Shown here piece by piece: positions 1 through 7,463 of a DNA stretch of 49,455 bases. Below the pieces are notes generated by a model that saw only the letters and a program-made list of their open reading frames with translations, had not been told where the DNA came from and did not search any database. Position numbers and translations under genes: made by a program. The stretch's first letter is position 1. Every line of letters starts with the position of its first letter. This DNA comes from Porphyromonadaceae bacterium UBA7087. Its GTDB lineage: Bacteria; Bacteroidota; Bacteroidia; Bacteroidales; Muribaculaceae. The stretch is from contig DKYZ01000030.1 in assembly GCA_002493515.1 (NCBI GenBank), positions 1 to 49,455 on the forward strand, given 5' to 3'.

Positions 1-879
1 ACGCCATTTACTGAATATCCCTATGTAACCCCTGACGGAGAATGGAATGACGCTCCAGTCTGCAACGGATGCATACAGGCTGTATATTTCAGTGTCTACG
101 AGGATGGAACGTTTGAGTTCAATAATGATGGTCCGTATATCATTCCCGAGATATACGTCACTTCGATTTCTGCCGACGGCGGTTACATCAACCTGAATGG
201 CGAATCCACTATCAAAATCGATGTCATAAATCCGGGAGAATCCACATATGCCGATTTTGTAGGTCTGTATATAGCAGGCGGAGAGGATCTCGACGACAGG
301 TGCGTGGCTCTGGTGAACGCGGAAATCGCACCTGGTGCGAGCGACACCTACTCTTTCGTCTACGAGAACAAGCTTGAGGAGGGTGTCTATGATTTCTATC
401 TGACGGATTATCTCGGAAATCCCATCAGCGGTCGCCACAGCATCGAGGTGAAGGAGGAGAAGGTCGTGATGGTGGAGAGCATAACCCTTGACGTCACTGA
501 GGCAGAGGTCAACATAGGAGACGAGATTCAGCTTACGGCCAATGTGCTGCCGGAGAATGCGGCCGACAGGAGAATCTCCTGGAGCAGCAGTGACGATGCC
601 GTGGCTTCGGTAGATGAGAACGGCTACGTGCGTATGCTGTCGGCCGGATATGCCGTAATTACAGCTTCAGCGCTCGACGGCAGCGGGGTCACAGCCACGT
701 GTATGCTTGACGTGTCCACATCTTTAGGGGAGATAGCTGCAGAAGCGGAAGCAGCGGATGTATATGACTTCTCCGGACATCTGCTGAAACACGGGGCAAG
801 CAAGGCTGATATCGACCAGCTTCCGAGAGGCACCTATATTATAAAGAGGGGCGGCGTCTCGAAGAAGGTAATCAAGTGA
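1..879 (+). CDS. C-terminal part of a secreted Ig-like (Big_2) protein with a T9SS-like tail (5' end cut by window)
   Basis: The frame is open from the first base to the TGA at 877-879, so this is the last 292 residues of a longer protein whose start lies to the left. Bases 472-714 encode a bacterial Ig-like group 2 domain: it opens with VESITLDV, has the phrase ISWSSSDDAVASVDENG and ends in a VITASALDGSG-type strand. Bases 760-876 encode a short tail (VYDFSGHLLKHG ... LPRGTYIIK ... KKVIK) that resembles the C-terminal sorting signals of type IX secretion cargo in Bacteroidetes. Upstream of the Ig domain are beta-rich segments (GESTIKIDVINPGES) that may be a further sandwich domain. The likely role is a cell-surface or secreted multidomain protein. 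The catalytic or binding part, if any, is outside the window. The Ig call is firm; the T9SS call is an inference from pattern. Confidence 0.8.
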   Translation, partial: TPFTEYPYVTPDGEWNDAPVCNGCIQAVYFSVYEDGTFEFNNDGPYIIPEIYVTSISADGGYINLNGESTIKIDVINPGESTYADFVGLYIAGGEDLDDRCVALVNAEIAPGASDTYSFVYENKLEEGVYDFYLTDYLGNPISGRHSIEVKEEKVVMVESITLDVTEAEVNIGDEIQLTANVLPENAADRRISWSSSDDAVASVDENGYVRMLSAGYAVITASALDGSGVTATCMLDVSTSLGEIAAEAEAADVYDFSGHLLKHGASKADIDQLPRGTYIIKRGGVSKKVIK

Positions 880-933
880 TAGTCTCGCAGAAGATAATCA
901 ATAGATAAAGGCGTAAGGCCATTTTGTATGGAG

Positions 934-972
934 GCTGTGTCGTAAAGAGGATTTACGGCACAGCTTTTTTTT
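934..972 (+). terminator. Rho-independent terminator after the Ig-like protein gene
   Basis: A 13-bp stem (934-946 with 952-964, one G-T pair) closes a 5-base loop GAGGA and runs straight into eight T residues (965-972). It sits 55 bases after the stop codon and before thioredoxin, so it separates the two transcription units. Confidence 0.88.
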
Positions 973-1070
973 CGGGACGGGAGGCCCGGGACGGGGCTTC
1001 GCCGTTGCCGGAGAGCGAACCAAAGGAGGGGGATGGACGTTAGATAGGAAAGTTTTTATTTACAGAATTT

Positions 1071-1367
1071 ATGGAAAAGTTTGAAGATTTGATCAAGTCG
1101 GACAAGCCTATACTGATAGACTTCTTCGCGACATGGTGCGGTCCGTGCAAGATGATGCACCCGGTGCTTGAGGAACTGCATGACAAGGTAGGCGACAAGG
1201 CCCGTATCATCAAGATAGACATTGACAAGAACGAGCAGCTTGCCGCCATCTACAATGTCAGGTCGGTGCCGACACTGATGGTGTTCAAGAACGGCGAGCT
1301 TAAATGGCGGGCTTCGGGAGTGCAGTCGGCAGCAGCATTGGAGCAGACACTCGCCCAGTATTATTAA
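1071..1367 (+). CDS. trxA: Thioredoxin
   Basis: A 98-residue protein with the thioredoxin fold and the classic active site WCGPC at residues 22-26 (Cys23 and Cys26 form the redox disulfide) and the cis-proline at Pro67 in RSVPTLMVF. It reduces protein disulfides in the cytoplasm. There is no signal peptide or lipobox, so it is not one of the periplasmic TlpA-type proteins common in this phylum. Length fits a minimal thioredoxin (usually 100-110). The ATG is chosen because the conserved first strand begins soon after it. The gene stands alone between two hairpins (934-972 and 1399-1430), so it is probably monocistronic. Confidence 0.95.
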   Translation: MEKFEDLIKSDKPILIDFFATWCGPCKMMHPVLEELHDKVGDKARIIKIDIDKNEQLAAIYNVRSVPTLMVFKNGELKWRASGVQSAAALEQTLAQYY

Positions 1368-1398
1368 GCAACCTGTCCGGCTTGGCAGAAGATTGAAC

Positions 1399-1430
1399 AA
1401 GCGGCCTGTCATGCGCATGACAGGCCGCTT
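1399..1430 (+). terminator. Perfect inverted repeat, terminator-like, after trxA
   Basis: The 32 bases are a perfect palindrome with arms AAGCGGCCTGTCATGC and its complement. It lies 31 bases after the trxA stop. Only a short TTTAA follows, so it may terminate weakly or act as an RNA-stabilising hairpin. Confidence 0.65.
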
Positions 1431-1505
1431 TAAGGATAAACCATCAGCAATCGCGGCGGTCAAACAGAAGCAGCCGCGGCTTGTGGCTGAAAAACACGAT
1501 ACGAT

Positions 1506-2273
1506 ATGAAGACAGCTTTCTACAAAACAATATGCCTGTTGCTGCTGGCTTTCGCGGCAGTCTTCCAGACAAGGGGAGAGGTGCTTCCCGACGAGACGCT
1601 GAAATATGTGGTTTCCTACAAATGGGGCATCATCCACAAGGATGCCGGGACGGCACGCCTTACGGTGAGAAACCATGGCAGCGACTATGAGCTCACGCTC
1701 GTGGGGCATACGTTGCCTTGGGCCGACAAGTTCTACCAGGTGAGGGATACCCTGACCGCTGTCGTTGAGAAGAACGGTTTCCGCCCCAAGCGTTATGTGA
1801 AGCTGACTCATGAGAAGGGCCGCTACGCCAAGGATGAGATAACATATTCCTATGCCGGGTCGGCAGTCGGCGGCCACGCGAGGAAATACCGCGTAAGGGA
1901 TGGCAGGATGGAGGTGACGGAGAAGAAACTCACAGCCTCCGGAAAAGCGTTCGACATGCTGAGTGTATTTTACTATCTCCGGCTGATCAACTACTCCACG
2001 CTTCAGAAGGGTCAGAAATTCCGCACGACAGTCTTCTCCGGCTCAAAGGCCGAGCAGCTCGAAGTCAGAAGCCTGGGGGTGGAGGAGGTCAAGATGAAAG
2101 ACAAGAGCAAACGCAAGGCCTACCACATACGTTTCAACTTCACCATGCAGGGGGGAAAGAAATCGAGCGACGATATCGACTGCTGGATATCGGTGGAGAA
2201 GCCCCACATCCCGTTGCTGCTGACCGGCTCGCTGCCGGTAGGCCAGGTGAGATGCCATTATGTCGGGTCATGA
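1506..2273 (+). CDS. DUF3108 family exported protein
   Basis: This 255-residue protein starts with a signal peptide (a hydrophobic LLLLAFAAVF core, then TRG near residue 24). The mature part begins with YVVSYKWGIIHKDAGTARLTV, the typical opening of DUF3108, in which a beta-barrel-like domain carries an aromatic-Gly-x-DAG segment. Later parts (FDMLSVFYYLR, WISVEKPHIPLLL) also fit the family. DUF3108 proteins are periplasmic or outer-membrane-facing in Bacteroidetes and Proteobacteria, and their biochemical role is not established. The ATG follows an A-rich stretch and is the only start that keeps the signal peptide. Its stop lies a few bases from that of the convergent omega-amidase gene, with no room for a terminator. 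Confidence 0.8.
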   Translation: MKTAFYKTICLLLLAFAAVFQTRGEVLPDETLKYVVSYKWGIIHKDAGTARLTVRNHGSDYELTLVGHTLPWADKFYQVRDTLTAVVEKNGFRPKRYVKLTHEKGRYAKDEITYSYAGSAVGGHARKYRVRDGRMEVTEKKLTASGKAFDMLSVFYYLRLINYSTLQKGQKFRTTVFSGSKAEQLEVRSLGVEEVKMKDKSKRKAYHIRFNFTMQGGKKSSDDIDCWISVEKPHIPLLLTGSLPVGQVRCHYVGS

Positions 2274-2282
2274 ACCCCGCGC

Positions 2283-3098
2283 TCAGTCAGGCAGAATTGA
2301 GAAGGGATCTGCGTCGCGCCAGGCAGGGAACTTCTCCCTGAAGGCATCGAGCTTCGCGCGGCTGAGCGTGCCGTAGACCAAGGGCTCTCCGGAGGGATCG
2401 TTTTCCATTCTGACGCCTATATCCTTACCCTTGAAGTCGATTACGGCTGAGCTGCCGTCATAGTTGAACCCCGCGTCATCTGTGCCCCGGCAATCCACTC
2501 CGCATACGTAGGCCTCGTTTTCTATGGCACGCGCATAAAGGAGCTTTCTCCATGCGTCCACACGCATGTCGGGCCAGTTGGCCACTGCAATCAGCAGGTC
2601 GTAGTCATTGGCGACATTGCGACACCACACCGGGAAGCGGATATCGTAGCAGACAATCATGGCTATGTCCCAGCCGCGGTATCTCACTTTCAGGCGCCCG
2701 TGGCCACGAGAGAAGACCTTATGCTCGCCGGCCATGGTGAAGAGATGACGTTTATCGGCGAAAGTCTCATCGCCGGAAGGCTCGATGAAGAACGCGCGGT
2801 TGTAGAGCGAGCCTCCGCTGTCGGCCACGAAGCTGCCGGCGATTGCGAAGGCATGTCTGCTGGCAAGCTCCTTCAGACGGTCGATTGTCTCGCCGGTGTT
2901 GCGCTCGGCATATGCCCTTACGGTTTCCTTATCCTTGCCGGAAGGAAAACCGGTGGAGAACGTTTCGGGAAGAATCACGAGGTCGGTGTCAGGGTGTACT
3001 TTGTCGAGGACGCGGGCAAGAGTCTCCATGTTGGCGTCCTTGTCGCCCCATATTATGTTTTGCGGGAAGAGGCAGACGTTTAGGTCTTTTGAATGCAT
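2283..3098 (-). CDS. Carbon-nitrogen hydrolase, omega-amidase (YafV/Nit2-like)
   Basis: A 271-residue nitrilase-superfamily enzyme with the full Glu-Lys-Cys triad: Glu45 in LPETFSTGF, Lys116 in ADKRHLF and Cys150 in IVCYDIRFPVW. The context around the Cys (CYDIRFP) and the RHLFTMAGEHKVFSRG segment match omega-amidases such as YafV and Nit2. These hydrolyse alpha-ketoglutaramate or alpha-ketosuccinamate to the keto acid and ammonia, and so clear dead-end products of glutamine transamination. No signal peptide is present, so it is cytoplasmic. It is the last gene of a minus-strand run with the acyltransferase and the 120-residue gene upstream of it, with a gap of about 75 bases. Substrate assignment is by family resemblance only. 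Confidence 0.88.
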   Translation of the reverse strand: MHSKDLNVCLFPQNIIWGDKDANMETLARVLDKVHPDTDLVILPETFSTGFPSGKDKETVRAYAERNTGETIDRLKELASRHAFAIAGSFVADSGGSLYNRAFFIEPSGDETFADKRHLFTMAGEHKVFSRGHGRLKVRYRGWDIAMIVCYDIRFPVWCRNVANDYDLLIAVANWPDMRVDAWRKLLYARAIENEAYVCGVDCRGTDDAGFNYDGSSAVIDFKGKDIGVRMENDPSGEPLVYGTLSRAKLDAFREKFPAWRDADPFSILPD

Positions 3099-3172
3099 GA
3101 TGGGTTTTTGATTTAAGGTTGGATGAAGAAAATCGGCGTCAAGGCCAGCCAGGTGGCGTCTTGAGAGGAGAG

Positions 3173-3733
3173 TCAGGAAGCGGGGTCGATGATGAACTTG
3201 TCGGGATAGCGGGCGGCATGCGGAAACTGCCGATAATAATCCTTGATATACGCCATGTCGGTATCGACGTCTCCCGTAGGCTCATATTCCTCCTTGATCA
3301 TTATGCGCTTCGAGGCATAGTCGATCACTCCAAGCTGTATTGGCACGCAGGCACCATACGCAATATGTAGAAAACCGGTGTGCCATTCGCTCCGGGCGCT
3401 TCTCGTGCCTTCTGGGGTGACGGCGAGATTCACATAGGATGAAGTCTGGAATTTATGGATGATGGTTTCCGTGAGCGAGCCTTTCCTGTGTTTCCGTGAC
3501 GGCACCGGGATTCCACCGAGCGCCTTCAGAAGATATTTCAAGGGGAAGAAAAACCAGAATTCCTTCATGAGGAAATTGGCTTCCCTTCCCAATGACTTGT
3601 ATGCGGCCAGCCCGAGGATAAAATCCCAGTTAGACGTGTGGGGAGCGACGCAAATGACGCATTTCTCCCTTCGGGGCGCGGTGATCTCCACGCTCCAGTG
3701 AAATAAATGAAGAGCTTTACCCCAGACGTTCAC
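3173..3733 (-). CDS. PlsC-type glycerolipid acyltransferase (small, 186 aa)
   Basis: The protein has the acyltransferase signature HX4D at His32-Asp37 (APHTSNWD), a second block around FLMKEFWFFFPLKYLLKALGGIPVPR-like residues 54-80, and the TPEGTRS block at 106-112. These are motifs I-III of the 1-acyl-glycerol-3-phosphate acyltransferase family. It would transfer a fatty acyl group at the inner membrane in phospholipid or ornithine-lipid synthesis. At 186 residues it is shorter than standard PlsC (about 240) and lacks an obvious N-terminal membrane anchor. Short stand-alone versions are common in Bacteroidetes. The start is GTG at 3733: an in-frame stop lies 13-15 bases upstream and no ATG precedes motif I. 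It sits 19 bases downstream of the 120-residue gene and is probably co-transcribed with it. Confidence 0.85.
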   Translation of the reverse strand: MNVWGKALHLFHWSVEITAPRREKCVICVAPHTSNWDFILGLAAYKSLGREANFLMKEFWFFFPLKYLLKALGGIPVPSRKHRKGSLTETIIHKFQTSSYVNLAVTPEGTRSARSEWHTGFLHIAYGACVPIQLGVIDYASKRIMIKEEYEPTGDVDTDMAYIKDYYRQFPHAARYPDKFIIDPAS

Positions 3734-3752
3734 GGCAGTATCATTTCAAGGC

Positions 3753-4115
3753 TTATTCAGCAACGGCTTTCCTGTTCTGCTCCTTCACCTCGGCCGGAAG
3801 GGCACCGTTGAAGAGCTTGAGCGCAGCGTCAAGCTCGCCTGTGAAGTCGGCGGCTATCTTCTGGAAGAGCTTTCTGAAGAACTCGGCCTTGGCACGCGAG
3901 TAAGACTTCGCGTCGTCGAAAGCGCGCACGCCCTTGTCGAAGAAGACATTGGAATTGCTCTTGGCACGACCCACGGCTCCGAGGACGCCGGCTATGGCTT
4001 TCTCAACGGCCTCTTTGTCAACGCCTTTGACGTTATAATACGCAGCCATCATCTCATCGCATGCCGAAGCGCCTATGGCGTCGACATATTTCTTAAATTC
4101 TCTTTTATTTGGCAT
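3753..4115 (-). CDS. Conserved hypothetical helical protein, 120 aa
   Basis: I do not recognise a named family. The sequence is mostly alpha-helical, lysine- and alanine-rich, with no signal peptide or membrane segment, and has two helix-rich halves: residues 1-50 contain ASACDEMMAAYYNVKGVDKEAVEKA, and 60-110 contain FFDKGVRAFDDAKSYSRAKAEFFRKLF. It ends in a charged EVKEQNRKAVAE tail. The coding frame has the same composition as its neighbours and is the first gene of the minus-strand run with the acyltransferase and omega-amidase. A promoter-like TATATTTG lies 62-69 bases upstream of its ATG (4177-4184 on the plus strand). It looks like a small cytoplasmic protein; no function is assigned. 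Confidence 0.7.
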   Translation of the reverse strand: MPNKREFKKYVDAIGASACDEMMAAYYNVKGVDKEAVEKAIAGVLGAVGRAKSNSNVFFDKGVRAFDDAKSYSRAKAEFFRKLFQKIAADFTGELDAALKLFNGALPAEVKEQNRKAVAE

Positions 4116-4436
4116 ATTTTTATTGATTTGCAGACGGAAAGGGGGAACCCGGTTCCGTCACGGTTTACCTATACAACAAATATAAGCCGCTTTTTATTGT
4201 CAACGGCCTCCGAAAGGATGGCCAGAAACGGCATATTCGGAAATTTTTATTAACTTTACGGCCGAAAACACGTCTTGACGAACGTCGCATGTAGCCCCGG
4301 CCACTGTTTTAACATTTTTTGGGTATGAAAGTTTAAACAATAGGGCCGCTGAAGTGTCTTTAGATAAAAAGTCTGGCATATGCGCGTGAGAAAGACGCCG
4401 GAACCAGAAAACAGCCATTAAAAAAAGAAAAGAGTT
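4116..4436. other. Divergent intergenic region, 321 bp
   Basis: No gene is supported here. It carries the leaders of the minus-strand 120-aa gene and the plus-strand WGWGPS-repeat gene. I see a 13-base palindrome GGAACCCGGTTCC (4144-4156), a minus-strand TATATTTG -7-like box (complement of 4177-4184, with GTTG at 4204-4201 but a short 16-base spacer), and a plus-strand near-match TAACTTTA at 4251-4258. A-rich bases (4418-4433) precede the ATG at 4437, as is usual for Bacteroidetes translation starts. The plus-strand leader would be about 170 bases long. Confidence 0.5.
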
Positions 4437-5675
4437 ATGAGAAACATAATACTTATAGCCCTGCTTATGTCGGCAGGCGGTCAGCTGGCCACCGCGCAAG
4501 GATATTATGATGACGACATCTACTACAATCCTAAGAAAGACAAGAGCGCGCAGACCGGAAAGAAGCGCACCGCGAGCAACTATATAGCCGATATGGCCGA
4601 TATGGACGTGGACACCTACAACCGCCGCGGCCAATATTACATGTCGCCTATCGACACCATCGGAGCCGCCACGGAGAACGGCGAGGACTTCGTCTACACA
4701 CAGCAGATACAGAAATATTACAACCCGACAATCGTAGTCGACAATGCCGACGTGCTTGAGGACATACTGGAGAACTCCTACGGCAATGTTGACATCGAGA
4801 TAAACGCCAACGGGGTGCCGGTGTTCCTTCCCTCGTATCCCTGGAGCTACAGCTACCGCTGGGGCTGGCCATCGTGGGGAGGCTGGAGCATCTCGCTGTA
4901 TGATCCCTGGTTCAGCTTCAACTGGGGCTGGGGTCCATCCTGGACATGGGGCCCGTCATGGGGCTGGGGTCCGTCATGGGCCTGGGGACCTTCGTGGGGC
5001 TGGGGTCCCTCCTGGGGCTGGGGCCCGTCATGGGGTTGGGGTCCATCCTGGGGCTGGGGCGGCCCAAGTCGCCCTGTTGCTGACTGGCGTCCCAACGGAC
5101 ATCGACCCGTAGGACCCGGCGGAGGCTGGGCAAGCGACACGCGCCCTGGATTCAACCATAACGGTGGAGCCTCGCGTCCGCATCGCGGCTCGCAGGGCAT
5201 AGCTGCAAGACCCGGAACTTCACGTCCCAACGGGGGTGGCGTCTCCAACAACAACGGGAAATGGGAATACAAGGGCGACCGCACAAATTACCACCGTGGC
5301 CAGAGCGGCAGCTCAAACTCCGGCACAGTGGCCACCGGGCGGCACCCGATGCTGAACAACGAGGGCAAGTCGATCTACAACAGCCACCGGACCAACAACA
5401 CCGGCACGACGCTCCAAGGCACAGGAAGCTCCAACAAGGGGAACGGCATGACCATAAACCGTGGCACAACATCCGGCGGCAACAAGTCGTACAACAACAG
5501 CCACCGCAGCACGAACACGAACCGCAATTCGTATAACACGAACCGCAATACAAACAGCAACCGGAACTCGTATAATTCCAACCGGAGTTACAATTCCAAC
5601 CGTAGCACCGGAGGAAACCACCGCAGCGGCGGCGGACGCTCCACCGGTGGCGGCGGTCGTGGAAGACATCGTTAA
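4437..5675 (+). CDS. Secreted WGWGPS-repeat, Asn/Ser/Gly-rich protein
   Basis: The 412-residue protein has a signal peptide (cleavage likely after ALATA-type residues at about 20, giving QGYYDDDIYYNP). Residues 21-150 are acidic and tyrosine-rich with a globular-looking segment (NADVLEDILENSYGNVDIEINANGVPVFLP). Residues 163-211 are eight near-perfect copies of WGWGPS (variants WTWGPS, WAWGPS and a final WGWGGPS). The rest is low complexity: Gly/Arg/Pro, then Asn-Arg-Ser-Tyr repeats (SNRNSYN, TNRNSYN), ending in GGGRSTGGGGRGRHR. There is no T9SS-like tail. Similar Bacteroidales proteins are sometimes annotated 'vitellogenin II precursor', a name with no functional meaning. It may be an envelope or extracellular structural protein. 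It is followed 63 bases later by an outer membrane protein gene and the two may be co-expressed. Confidence 0.75.
   Translation: MRNIILIALLMSAGGQLATAQGYYDDDIYYNPKKDKSAQTGKKRTASNYIADMADMDVDTYNRRGQYYMSPIDTIGAATENGEDFVYTQQIQKYYNPTIVVDNADVLEDILENSYGNVDIEINANGVPVFLPSYPWSYSYRWGWPSWGGWSISLYDPWFSFNWGWGPSWTWGPSWGWGPSWAWGPSWGWGPSWGWGPSWGWGPSWGWGGPSRPVADWRPNGHRPVGPGGGWASDTRPGFNHNGGASRPHRGSQGIAARPGTSRPNGGGVSNNNGKWEYKGDRTNYHRGQSGSSNSGTVATGRHPMLNNEGKSIYNSHRTNNTGTTLQGTGSSNKGNGMTINRGTTSGGNKSYNNSHRSTNTNRNSYNTNRNTNSNRNSYNSNRSYNSNRSTGGNHRSGGGRSTGGGGRGRHR
4923..5069 (+). repeat. 18-bp coding tandem repeat (8 units, WGWGPS)
   Basis: Seven 18-base units plus a last 21-base unit encode the WGWGPS array. Third positions vary (GGT/GGC, TCC/TCA/TCG, CCA/CCG/CCC) while the amino acids are kept, which indicates selection on the peptide. 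The repeat is in frame, so gain or loss of units changes length without frameshift. Confidence 0.92.
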
Positions 5676-5697
5676 ACACTAAAGGTAAACCCAACAG

Positions 5698-5719
5698 GCC
5701 CGCAGACTTGTCTGCGGGC
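5698..5719 (+). terminator. Hairpin between the WGWGPS gene and the outer membrane protein gene
   Basis: A 9-bp GC-rich stem (GCCCGCAGA with TCTGCGGGC) closes the tetraloop CTTG. It is followed by AAATAAAATATT with no T-tract on the plus strand. It may be a weak terminator or an RNA processing or stability element between two linked genes. Confidence 0.45.
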
Positions 5720-5738
5720 TAAATAAAATATTACCACT

Positions 5739-7463
5739 ATGAAAAAAAAAATACCATTACTCGTCATACTGGCAGCCGCTGCGTCCGCCTGCTGGGCGCA
5801 AAGCGCTGTCGATGCTTTCCGATTCACTCGCAACGACATGAAGGGCACAGCACGTTTCATGGCCATGGGAGGTGCTTTCGGGGCCCTGGGCGGAGACCTG
5901 TCGTCACTGTCGCAGAACCCGGCCGGAATAGGCGTCTACCGCAACAACGAGATCGGATTCACTCTCGACCTTGACTGCCAGAGATCCAACTCTCAGACAG
6001 AGGCAGGAAGCTTTGCCATAGACAACACAAAGTTCCTTCTCAACAATATCGGAGCAGTCTTCACCATGAGGCTCGGCAGCAGCACGTTCCCGAATTTCAA
6101 CGTGGGCTTCACCTACAACAAGGGCGCATCCTTCAACCGGGAATACGAGGGGGAGATGGGACTGCAGAACTCTATGAGCAACTATATCGCCGGAATCGCA
6201 AACGGAGAGAACCTGACAGTGGGGGATCTGACTACCACTGACGACTTCAATCCATATAATCCCGGTGACTACTATGCCTCGCCCTGGCTGGCTATCCTGG
6301 GTTACGACAGCTTTCTAATCTCCCCTCAGGGAAAGGAGGACAATCCGAGCTGGTTCGGCCAATGGGGCAACGGCACGAAAGGAAGCGGACGTTTCCATGT
6401 AGTGGAGAAAGGTAGTCTCGACGAGTATAACATCGCATTGGGCGGCAATATTGCCAATGTCGTATATTGGGGTATGAATTTCGACATAGTGAATTTCAAC
6501 TATACGATGAACTCGATGTGGGGAGAGCAGCTTGACAACGCCAACGTTATGCTTGACGAAAAAGTAGGCATGCAGAGAATGAGGGCTGACTGGAACCTGA
6601 GCAATTACTATAACGTAAACGGCACAGGTTTCAATTATCAGCTCGGAATCATCGTGAAGCCTATACAGGAACTCAGACTCGGTTTCGCGTTCCACACCCC
6701 GACATGGTATTCGCTGACAGAGAATTTCGGAGCCGGCACAAGCTTCCGTTATGGCGACGGCGAGACATTCGGGGCAAAGACCAACAACGGCCAGCTCGCC
6801 TATAACGACATGAATTTCCGGACTCCCTGGAAGCTCATGGCCAGCGTTGCGGGAGTGATAGGAGGGCGGTTCATCATATCGGCCGACTATGAATGGGAGC
6901 CAATGCACGCCATGCGCTTCTCGCAGCCCTCAAGCTACGGCTATGGCGGCGGCTGGGATGACGGATGGGACGACGGCGCCTGGGATGACGACTGGGGATG
7001 GGATCCCTGGTACAAGCCAGGCTCACAGGCCGCTCCGGCAAAGAAATCCTCGCTCAATGATCCCTATTACGCCACCAACGAGGATATCAGGAGATATTAC
7101 CGCTCCACCAACACGCTGCGTCTCGGCGCCGAGTACAGAGTCACCCCGCAGTTCAGCGTAAGAGCCGGCTACAGCTTTGTCTCTTCCCCCGTGCAGCAGA
7201 AGGCCAAGGATGGCAAAGAGATAATCTATACATCCGGAACAATGCCAAATTACGTGTTTGACAACACCACCAATTATATCAGCGCCGGAGTGGGATACAA
7301 ATACAAGAAATTCTACATCGACCTGGCATACGTATACAAGCGTCAGTCGGCCGAATATCACGCCTACACCTCCGATCCGGCCAATCCCGAGATACCGAGC
7401 CCGAAGGCCGACGTGACATTCAACAACAGCCAGGTGGTGATGTCGGCTGGTTTCAGGTTCTGA
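5739..7463 (+). CDS. Outer membrane beta-barrel protein, FadL/PorV-like
   Basis: The 574-residue protein has a signal peptide (MKKKIPLLVILAAAASACWA then QS). The mature start GTARFMAMGGAFGALGGDLSSLSQNPAGIGVYR is the hallmark of OmpP1/FadL and PorV-type barrels of Bacteroidetes, where the NPAG segment follows the first strands. The remainder has alternating beta-strand character and ends in QVVMSAGFRF, a C-terminal aromatic residue suited to BAM insertion. Near residues 398-427 (about 6930-7020) is an unusual Trp/Asp/Gly-rich insert (GGWDDGWDDGAWDDDWGWD), probably an extracellular or periplasmic loop. The likely role is uptake of hydrophobic compounds or an envelope barrel; the substrate is unknown. 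Its last 11 bases overlap the stop region of the convergent methyltransferase gene. Confidence 0.85.
   Translation: MKKKIPLLVILAAAASACWAQSAVDAFRFTRNDMKGTARFMAMGGAFGALGGDLSSLSQNPAGIGVYRNNEIGFTLDLDCQRSNSQTEAGSFAIDNTKFLLNNIGAVFTMRLGSSTFPNFNVGFTYNKGASFNREYEGEMGLQNSMSNYIAGIANGENLTVGDLTTTDDFNPYNPGDYYASPWLAILGYDSFLISPQGKEDNPSWFGQWGNGTKGSGRFHVVEKGSLDEYNIALGGNIANVVYWGMNFDIVNFNYTMNSMWGEQLDNANVMLDEKVGMQRMRADWNLSNYYNVNGTGFNYQLGIIVKPIQELRLGFAFHTPTWYSLTENFGAGTSFRYGDGETFGAKTNNGQLAYNDMNFRTPWKLMASVAGVIGGRFIISADYEWEPMHAMRFSQPSSYGYGGGWDDGWDDGAWDDDWGWDPWYKPGSQAAPAKKSSLNDPYYATNEDIRRYYRSTNTLRLGAEYRVTPQFSVRAGYSFVSSPVQQKAKDGKEIIYTSGTMPNYVFDNTTNYISAGVGYKYKKFYIDLAYVYKRQSAEYHAYTSDPANPEIPSPKADVTFNNSQVVMSAGFRF

Noticed and set aside
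1056..1877. A 273-residue antisense frame spanning thioredoxin and the DUF3108 gene
   Set aside because: It covers two confirmed genes and the hairpin between them; no motif is seen.
4923..5069. CRISPR-like repeat array
   Set aside because: The units are contiguous, in frame and coding with no spacers.
4853..5284. Proline-glutamine repeat protein on the minus strand
   Set aside because: It is only the reverse complement of the WGWGPS repeat.
5152..5694. A cysteine-rich antisense frame resembling a metal-binding protein
   Set aside because: The cysteines arise from the complement of the Asn/Ser/Gly-rich repeats of the sense gene.
7453..7463. Overlap of the barrel and methyltransferase genes as a frameshift
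   Set aside because: Both genes end with normal family C-termini; it is a simple convergent overlap.
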